A stretch of DNA of 64,000 bases from Stenocarpella maydis (taxonomy: Eukaryota; Ascomycota; Sordariomycetes; Diaporthales; Diaporthaceae), in assembly GCA_002270565.1 (NCBI GenBank), contig NQMI01000015.1, positions 434,365-498,364 of the forward strand. Direction: 5' to 3'. Numbering within the stretch: position 1 is the stretch's first letter; every line of letters starts with the position of its first letter. The position numbers and the translations under genes are program-made. The notes under the pieces are model-generated. The model had not been told where the DNA came from. It made no database searches and was given only the letters and a program-made list of their open reading frames with translations. Positions 57,145 through 64,000 of the stretch are shown in pieces.

Positions 57145-58326
57145 GTGAGGCCCTGGAGGTGGCCAAAATAGCGCCAACGGGCAGCTGTGAATGGAACTTT
57201 GTACCGATTGATGTCACGTCCGCCGTGGCCATCGCGCCAAGGACGTCTGGGACCTCATCAAGAGGTCGCTGACGATTGGACAGTTGAGGAGTTGTTGGTG
57301 AGGGGACGAAAAGCCTATTGCTGTGCCGCATGATAGGCAGACTACCTGTTGGCCCATGGGGGCCCGCAGGCTGCGGCGCAGCGGCTCTGCTGTATCCGTA
57401 GTGTAATGCGGCGCAAGATGCAGGTGACCAGTGTGCGCTAATCAATTTTTTCCACCTTACATTCACGGCTGCCACCAACAGGCCCCGCTCTGGTCGACCA
57501 ACTCCGAGGCAGATCAGCTCCTGTTGTGATATTACTCTGCGAAGTCGGCGCCAGCATTGGCTGTAGACAGTGCTCTGTATTGACCTGTGTTCCATGTAGC
57601 CGCGCCTGGCTTGGAAGGTGATATTCCTGTGGGTTCGAAGGATTATTGCTACCTCATGAAAGTGGGTTAACTGAGACTTCTTCGTCTCTTGGAGTCCAGA
57701 TGCCGGTCAACAAGCTTTTTGCCGAGCTTTCAGTTCGCAGGTCTCAGCGTGGGAGTAGCGCCGGGAATAAGGTCAGATGGTACTTTGCTAACTACCTAGT
57801 AGACAACACAGGTGGCTTTCGTTTCGTCGGTGCACTTGTTTACGAAGTCCTACCTGTCTATATCAGCACTTGTTCCAACTTGGACTGTTTGGTCCGACTG
57901 CGGTGCCATGTTCCTGGCGCAATGCTGGGGACATGGTCTGATTCTAAGCTGCACAAACTCGAGTGAGCGCCGCTCGGCTAACTGACTCGGTGCACCTCTG
58001 GTTCAGCTACTGCAAGGGTAAAGCAGTCAAGTGGCGCAGACCAACAAACATAGACGTCCGGTATAGTGTACCTGGGTACTTACTTGTAGGCCATACCTCA
58101 TACCTGCATATCGACCATAGACTGACCTGGGCTTAGTTGCAATGCTCGTTTGTGGACATAATTCTTTCCATTTCCATATATTTGCTCCTCGATTACCGGT
58201 TCTATCTGAACTACGACTCGAACATATCACACGTCTCCCTCGATCTATTTATGATCACCCACTTTGAAGCGTGGAATCTCTACTGTTTACCCCCACTCAA
58301 CATTTTCGCAAGAATCCAAGACAGCC
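57145..58326. other. Intergenic, nothing supported
   Basis: The minus ORF 57020-57595 and plus ORF 57646-57966 show no domain or family resemblance. This interval is the upstream region of the 7TM gene. Confidence 0.45.
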
Positions 58327-59738
58327 ATGACCCCCACACGGTACTACTATGAGAAGCCAGCATACGTGATAGCTGGCGGGTCTGTCCTTCCGTGTTTAGC
58401 CATCATTGTCACTGCCCTGAGGCTACGTTTTCGAATTAAGCAAAGACAACCGTTGAAGGCGGATGATTGGCTCGTTCTGCCAGCTATGGTTTGTGCTTGG
58501 TATTATTGCAACTAGTCTAATTAAACTAACTTTGGAGACTCTAGGTTCTCGCTGTGGCCATCGGTGTCCTGATGATCTATGCTGTTTCACAGCATGCCAT
58601 GGCTTACCCTCTGGAGATACCCGTTGATTTTGACGGGAACCCACTACTCCTAGTCACACCACAGATCGTTTTGACAGCAAAAGTATGTGCCCAATTCCCT
58701 GGCGCCTAGGTTCCGTCGCTAACAGAGGTGACAAGACACAAGTCGCTGTGCTATTAATGCTTCCATTGGGGTTGGGGTGTACTAAAGCTAGCGTCCTCTT
58801 CTTTTATTTACGTATATTTGCCACTTCTAAGCGCTCCACGGTTTACGTGCTGTTCTCGGCCAGTATAATCATCATCATTATGATGATGATTGCCTTCTTC
58901 TTTGCGACACTTTTTGAGTGCGGAAGTCATATCTCAGCCATGTGGCAGTCTGCCGAGGCATTACAGACGTACTGCCCAAACACAGACAGCTATGATTATG
59001 GGTTTGCTATATCAGACTTCCTCACGGACTTCATGATCCTTGTGATGCCTATTCCACTGGTTAGTCTCGTTATCCTTCTTGCCGGGCGAATGATCTGACC
59101 ACTCGCTATGTCTAGATTTGGCGTTTGAATATGGCAACGAAGAACAGAATAGCACTAACTTCAACGTTCATTGTGGGTGCCGGGTAAATGCGATCTCTCA
59201 GAATGGCCGAAAAAAAAAAAACCCTAACTGAGAAACAGATCCATTGTAGCCTCGCTGATCAGGATGGTAATATACACCCGATTGTGGCTTCATGGAATCA
59301 GCGACGACGCAGACGAGATCCGTAAGTAGCCAATGTCAATCAATATGACAATGAAATCGAAGACAGATCTGACTGTGTCCAGTCACCATCACGGACAGCT
59401 TATACTGGGGTATGATCTCGACCAATATCGCCACAATTGCTGCGTCACTCCCCCTGCTGCACCCCCTCGTCAAGGACTTTAACATGTTGGGTCTGTTCAA
59501 AAGTGCTCGGAGTTTCCTGAATTTCCGGTCGCTTAGGTCAAGGAGCAGCGATGCCCTGCATGTTTCCGGGGGTGGCGGCCTGCCAGCTAGCAGCGTATAC
59601 TCTTATTACTACAGGGGAGACAGCTCCTCCGCCGTAGCTGGGGCTCAGGAGTTTGTCAAGAGCCAACAGCAAGTAATTGTGATCGGCTCCTTCCACATGA
59701 CTGATCTGCGGGCTCAAGAAGAAGCCCACACCGGGTGA
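58327..59738 (+). CDS. Rhodopsin-domain integral membrane protein (fungal 7TM family), 376 aa
   Basis: Exons 58327-58488, 58545-58682, 58736-59059, 59116-59183, 59239-59321 and 59383-59738 join to 1131 bp. Seven hydrophobic segments with the usual landmarks: A-L-R-L-R-F-R then A-D-D-W-L-V-L-P at the end of TM1, K-A-S-V-L-F-F-Y-L-R-I-F in TM3, C-P-N-T-D-S-Y-D-Y-G in the extracellular loop, D-F-M-I-L-V-M-P-I-P-L-I-W in TM5, and Y-W-G-M-I-S-T-N-I-A before TM7. A Ser/Gly-rich cytosolic tail follows. Members sit in many fungal metabolite clusters and include putative receptors; none of that proves the role here. The first ATG used is M-T-P-T-R. An acceptor choice at 58735 is needed to avoid a stop in exon 3. 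Confidence 0.93.
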
Positions 59739-60495
59739 GGTCTCTCATGATACTGGTTAGGCGCCGCACCCAAAAGATTTCATCGGGATGCGGAGACCAT
59801 ATCCATGGCGCGGCTGGTTGGAAAAGGGATCAGAATTTAGGATGTTCGAATATTGGGAGAACGTGATGGAAACGTATTTCGAATGATGAATAGCTCCTTT
59901 TCCATACCTCAATATCGATGCTGAAATTAATGAAAGTTGTGCACACGAATGCAAAGCTGTGCAGACTGACCACACGTCAAGTCTCTGCCGATGTGAGTGC
60001 TTGAGTAACTAGTTGTCCCCTCCCACATGCATCTTTAGATTGGATCCGAATCAGTGATATTCGCGCAGATGTTATCCTTTCCACAAGTGTCTGTAGGCGC
60101 GGAAATTTGTTTCCACGCGTGTGTGGTGAAAGGCACGTCTGCTATCCAATGACCTCGAAAACAGGAGACCAGCTGCACGATGCTGTGCCTCCTCGGCGAG
60201 AGGGTTGCCCGCGCAACAAAATCCCTGCGCGATATGCAATAGTCACAAAATCGGGTACCTGGGTAAGCTAAACGGCGTATAGTTGCTCCACTTGCATTGT
60301 TACGGTGACGCCAACGTGCAAGCGCGGCAAGGTACGTACTTGGGGGCGGTATCGATGCCTATTTAATGGCAGCACATGATCCGTCTCGTTGCAGTGGCTG
60401 GCCAGGGCGTTCGCATTATAAATGTGATGCATTATTCCGCTATATTGCGGCCCCTATCTCATCACCATCCCTCTCACTGTCCGGACTGATACGAC
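59739..60495. other. Intergenic; promoter of the FAD monooxygenase
   Basis: No ORF of note. A C/T-rich stretch (CATCACCATCCCTCTCACTG) precedes the ATG at 60496. Confidence 0.5.
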
Positions 60496-61939
60496 ATGAC
60501 GCAGACATCACCGATCAAAATTGCCGTCATTGGCGGGGGCCTTGCAGGCGCAACGATTGCACACGCGCTCCTCCGGCACGCTCACCTCAACGTCCACGTC
60601 TATGAATCAGCGCCCGAGTTCTCCGAGCGCGGTGCGGCTGTCGGACTTGCCAGTGATGCGCAAAGGGCCTTGAAGCAAGTAATCGGCGAGGCAGAGACCA
60701 GCGCCCTGCTCGAGAGGGCGGGGGCGGTAATCCAAGCCTCCACTCGGCTGTGTATTGTGAGAGACCGCTCCCCCTCCACGAGTGCCGGGATATTCATGCC
60801 CGGGGTGAAGCCTGGCCCGACTCTGACAGCCTCTCGTTGTCTTAGGGATCCGGAAAGGCTGCTGGAACCGTCATGATGGATCTCGGGGGCGGCGAGCCGG
60901 CAGACGCAGGGAGGGTTGTGCACCGCGCCTCTCTCCTGCGGGAACTTCTCGCCCCCCTCCCCGCCAGCCGGCTCCACGCGAGCAAGAAGCTGGCCACGAT
61001 CTCCCCTGCTGCCGATGCCCAGGGCGGCGGCGTCAGGGTCACTTTCGGCGACGGGCAGGAGGAGACCTTTGACGCCGTCATCGGCGCGGACGGCATCTTC
61101 GGCGCGGTGAGGACCCACGTGTTGCGGGACAATGCTGATGCCGAGGGCGCTTCCCCTGCCGGGTTCTGGGACTGCCGGAACCTCGTGCCGTTTGAAAAGG
61201 CTCGGGAGACCCTCGGGGCGGAGTTCTTTGAGCAGGACAGGCAGTACGGATGGGCCGGCAACGGGGCATTCATCATGCATGATGTCCTGGAGAATAGGAC
61301 AAAGGTGCAGTGTGTCATATCGGCTGTTGAGAAGGACCACCCAAAGGATCGCAAGAGGCCTCTGACACGGGAGTTTCTCGAGGATACCCTGCGCGAATGG
61401 CTGGACGGGCCCATCGGGAAGGGCATGATTGAGGTGAGATGGTCTTTGCACGCGGCATGGCGCCTACACAACCCCGATCTGCGCGAGATACTGACCCCAG
61501 ACAGCTCATCCTCGACCAGCCAGACCCCCAGGCGTATTCGCAATGGGAACACAAGTCCACCAGCACCTATGCAAGCGGCCGCATATGCATCGCCGGCGAC
61601 GCAGCCCACGCGACGACGCCGTGGCAGGGTGCCGGTGCCGGCCAGGCCTTTGAGGACGCGCTGATTCTGGGCACCCTGCTCGGCGAGGTCAAGCAGCCGT
61701 CTGAGATTTCCCACGCCTTTCAGGCGTACAGCGACGTCAGGAAAGAGAGGTGCCAGAGGGTCATTGACTCTAGCCGGGGGACGGGTGAGATCTTCTGTGG
61801 ACAAAACCGGGAGGCGGGCCTGGAGCCCGACAAGATCATGGGCCTTTTGGCTCCTAGGTGGGGTTTTATCGGCGCCATCGACTTTGACGTCTACAAAAAG
61901 CAGGCGTTGGCCAAGATGAAGGATCTTCAGAGGGCTTGA
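60496..61939 (+). CDS. FAD-dependent monooxygenase, salicylate-hydroxylase-like (PF01494), 427 aa
   Basis: Class A flavoprotein hydroxylase; aromatic or polyketide-like substrates are usual. Exons 60496-60756, 60846-61433 and 61505-61939 join to 1284 bp. Landmarks: dinucleotide fold I-A-V-I-G-G-G-L-A-G-A (residues 9-19), V-V-H-R-A-S-L-L, the D-G motif D-A-V-I-G-A-D-G-I-F-G (163-173), and the G-D motif I-C-I-A-G-D-A-A-H-A-T-T-P-W-Q-G-A-G-A-G-Q-A-F-E-D (about 311-334). The second intron acceptor was set at 61504 so that I-E joins L-I-L-D-Q-P-D, as in the family. A nearer AG at 61500 breaks phase. Length and order are normal and all cofactor motifs are intact. The minus ORF of 382 codons over this gene is a GC shadow. 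Confidence 0.93.
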
Positions 61940-62400
61940 AAATCCACCAAAGATTAAGTTGTCGGTCTTTGGCTGGTCTTGAACAACCATAGATCCATGT
62001 TCAAACTTGTGTCACTGTCTTATTCTGTATGGGATGTTATGACTTCTCTGCACTGCCCAGCCCAATTATCGCAATGCGGGAGGCTGGTCTTGAGAGGGTG
62101 TGGTGTATCTGGTCGCGGAAGACCTCAAAGTGGATGAAATCGAGATCGCGACTTATAAACGGCCGCAAAAGAAGTAAGAGAGAAATCTATTTTCTTCTCT
62201 CTCTCTCTATTGATTACTTTTAATTATTGGGTAAGTCTTTGTTGTCTCTATTCTCTTATTTATAGCTGTCCACTTTTCCATGGGTATTCAGTTGGATCAG
62301 TATCTTCAGTATTAATCTACTATTTAATTAGTTATTTTGTAGATATTTAATAGAATTACCCATAGGATTGCCCAGGACCCATGGGTACCCATGGGTGGGT
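61940..62400. other. AT-rich insert-like sequence between FAD monooxygenase and broken membrane gene
   Basis: Contains a TTATAAA box at ~62153, a TCTTCTCTCTCTCTCTATTG pyrimidine run at ~62195, and near its end a 20-bp perfect palindrome ACCCATGGGTACCCATGGGT (62377-62396) flanked by CCCAGGA and TCCTGGG. This resembles an LTR or MITE fragment, but no partner copy is in the window. Confidence 0.4.
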
Positions 62401-63382
62401 ATTTCCTGGGCCTAGGTATTGCCAGGATGGCAAGGAGTTCGGCAGGACGCCCGTAATATCCCAGACAGTGATGTCCGGAGCAGACCGTACGCAGCTAACA
62501 GAAGCAAAGTTTTGCGCTGCGGTCTCGTTAAACTCGCACGAAACCACCGTCTGGTAGCCTGCCTCACTGCATGTGCAATTGAGCAACTCATAGTTGGCTG
62601 GGAGACCCTCCAGCGGGGCAAGACCCTGTGCGGCGCCGACGCCGTACGGCCAGCCGCTGTATGTCCAGGCCGTTCTGTCAGGCTTGTGGTCTTTTCGCAT
62701 GGCGACGCCGCCTCCAGCACTTGCATGCCTAGTTAACTCCAGTAGCTGTGCCTGGCAGTTTGGAACGGGGCAGTTGGAGATTGAGACAGTGGACAACATG
62801 TCGCCACCGCCGCGCACGGCGGTGCAGTTCCACACGTAATTCTTGATATGATACGAGTCGTCCATGTGGAACTCGCTGTCCCGCACATCTGCGGTGGCGT
62901 ACGTGTAGACAGGCACCGCCACGCCGCCCAGCGTCTCCCTTGCAGACGTAGCAGCGGGGAGTCAAGATGCCAGCCCGGAGAGCCCCAGGCCCCTGTGCCA
63001 GGACGACCATGATAGCCGCAAGGAGAACCTTTCGAGGCGGAAGCCCCCGCGAGACCTGCGGTACGACGATGGAATTGAATAGACTGATGGTATCCAGCTG
63101 CATAGGTTGGGTAGCTAGATGAAGGCGGAAGCCTGCGCTGATGACATTGGTCAAGGTTGCGACCTGGAGGGTACCCACGATGGCCGAAAGCACCTGTACA
63201 AGGACCGTGATAGTTCCGTGCTGGGTTTTGACGTCTTCTCGCATAGATCCGAAGATGCGGAAGTGCGAGGTTGAGATGAGGACAATGGATAAGACCGTCG
63301 GCAACGAGAGGGTCATCAGGGGTATTGATCTCTCCAAGAGGCTCGAGCCTGCTCTTCGGGAGCTCTGTGGGCTCGTAGACAT
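62356..63382 (-). pseudogene. Truncated, frameshifted membrane protein gene
   Basis: The reading starts at ATG 63382 (M-S-T-S-P-Q-S-S-R-R) and shows four hydrophobic helices (L-P-T-V-L-S-I-V-L-I, I-T-V-L-V-Q-V-L-S-A-I-V-G-T, K-V-L-L-A-A-I-M-V-V) and an A-L-R-A-G-I-L-T-P segment, matching an uncharacterised fungal membrane family whose members I remember as about 600-700 aa. At a GGGG run (62956-62959, plus strand) the frame slips by one. The other frame continues with an extracellular-type domain (T-L-G-G-V-A-V-P-V-Y-T-Y-A). The C-terminal half is missing: the frame runs into the palindromic insert and stops at 62356. A sequencing error could explain the frameshift but not the truncation. Confidence 0.7.
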
Positions 63383-64000
63383 TTTGGCTGCATTCAAATC
63401 TTACCTAGGTAGTCAGGAAACGGACGGCTTATTTGTTTGGATATCAGAATTCGCTGTGCCTGCAGTGATGTTACCCAGGATATTAAGAGGCAGCGCTTCA
63501 TCGCAAGTACTACCTAGTATGCCTGGAAGTCATAGCCAGAATTTGACCCTGATATCACCAGATCCTGTGTCATTCACACCTGCTGGCATCCCTCAGCTAC
63601 AGAGATAAATAATACACGCTGCGCAGTATTAGCTATCTATTAGCTGGAAGCTAACTCGGACATACTCAGTTACTAGGTTACTTTTTAGACAGAGCGCCGA
63701 AGACAGGAATGAGAATCAAGGCGGAGCAACCCAGATCCGGGATCGACTTGGCATAAAGAGATGAACATGATGGTAATTTGCGGAGATGGCCAAGTTGCTG
63801 GCGGTGCTATGTTCCAAGGTCCTGCTTCACGTGTGATGAGCGGCACAGGGGGATGGCAGGAGGAGATGAACATCCACCCATATCTACTCAAGTTCTCTTT
63901 GCACAATACCAGTACTTCGCACGACGCCGCAGGCCCAGATACGTACTGCGCCCTATCAGAGATCCAACCAGCCAAGCCGCCACCAAGTACTACGGGATGA
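63383..64000. other. Terminal interval, nothing recognised
   Basis: Upstream flank of the broken membrane gene. Short ORFs run off the window edge (for example 63761-64000) without family resemblance. Confidence 0.5.

Noticed and set aside
57020..57595. 191-codon minus ORF
   Set aside because: It reads through the 57095-57144 palindrome, has no domain and no codon bias that I can see.
60842..61990. 382-codon ORF on the minus strand
   Set aside because: Lies fully over the FAD monooxygenase exons. It is a shadow created by GC-rich third codon positions and its translation has no domain.

Overview
This window is nuclear DNA of a filamentous ascomycete (Pezizomycotina, most likely Sordariomycetes). 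Three things show this: genes with several short GT-AG introns (about 50-90 bp), fungal-specific families (SHO1, DASH subunit SPC19, dynactin RO-10, PDR-type ABC transporter, UstYa/DUF3328, Rhodopsin-domain 7TM protein), and AT-rich blocks whose transposons carry the C-to-T / G-to-A damage typical of repeat-induced point mutation (RIP). Two single N bases (14737 and 45946) mark scaffold joins, and both lie at transposon ends.

Layout. 1-14736: a RIP-degraded Ty3/gypsy retrotransposon, coding on the minus strand and bounded by ~385 bp direct repeats. Its integrase is split by a second, nested LTR element (about 3447-11300). 14738-19262: degenerate repeats, a Fot1/pogo-like element (15954-17827, TA target duplications) and a 1.2 kb element with perfect 44 bp terminal inverted repeats and an 8 bp target duplication (18033-19254). 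19263-23221: no recognisable gene. 23222-41608: a conserved gene region with a small Cys-rich ORF, NAD(P)HX epimerase, mitoribosomal bS16m, a vacuolar-type amino acid transporter, dynactin RO-10, SHO1, SPC19 and an isochorismatase-family hydrolase. 42001-46040: a Tc1/mariner element, a partial copy of the gypsy-associated repeat, a scaffold join, and a second copy of the Tc1 right end. 46061-63382: an accessory region with a multi-TM protein, a full-size ABCG/PDR transporter, a UstYa-family protein, a tiny secreted peptide gene, a Rhodopsin-domain 7TM protein, an FAD monooxygenase and a broken membrane-protein gene. 63383-64000: nothing recognisable.

How the genes relate. NAD(P)HX epimerase and bS16m share a 382 bp divergent promoter and may both serve mitochondria. 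SHO1 (osmosensor), SPC19 (kinetochore) and RO-10 (dynein/dynactin) are housekeeping. The 48.8-62 kb stretch (transporter, UstYa oxidase-like protein, short secreted peptide, FAD monooxygenase, 7TM protein) has the parts list of a small secondary-metabolite or peptide-modification cluster, without a PKS, NRPS or terpene enzyme in view; that link is inference. Exon boundaries were derived by eye from reading frame, splice consensus and family conservation; every multi-exon gene model listed as intact closes in frame.
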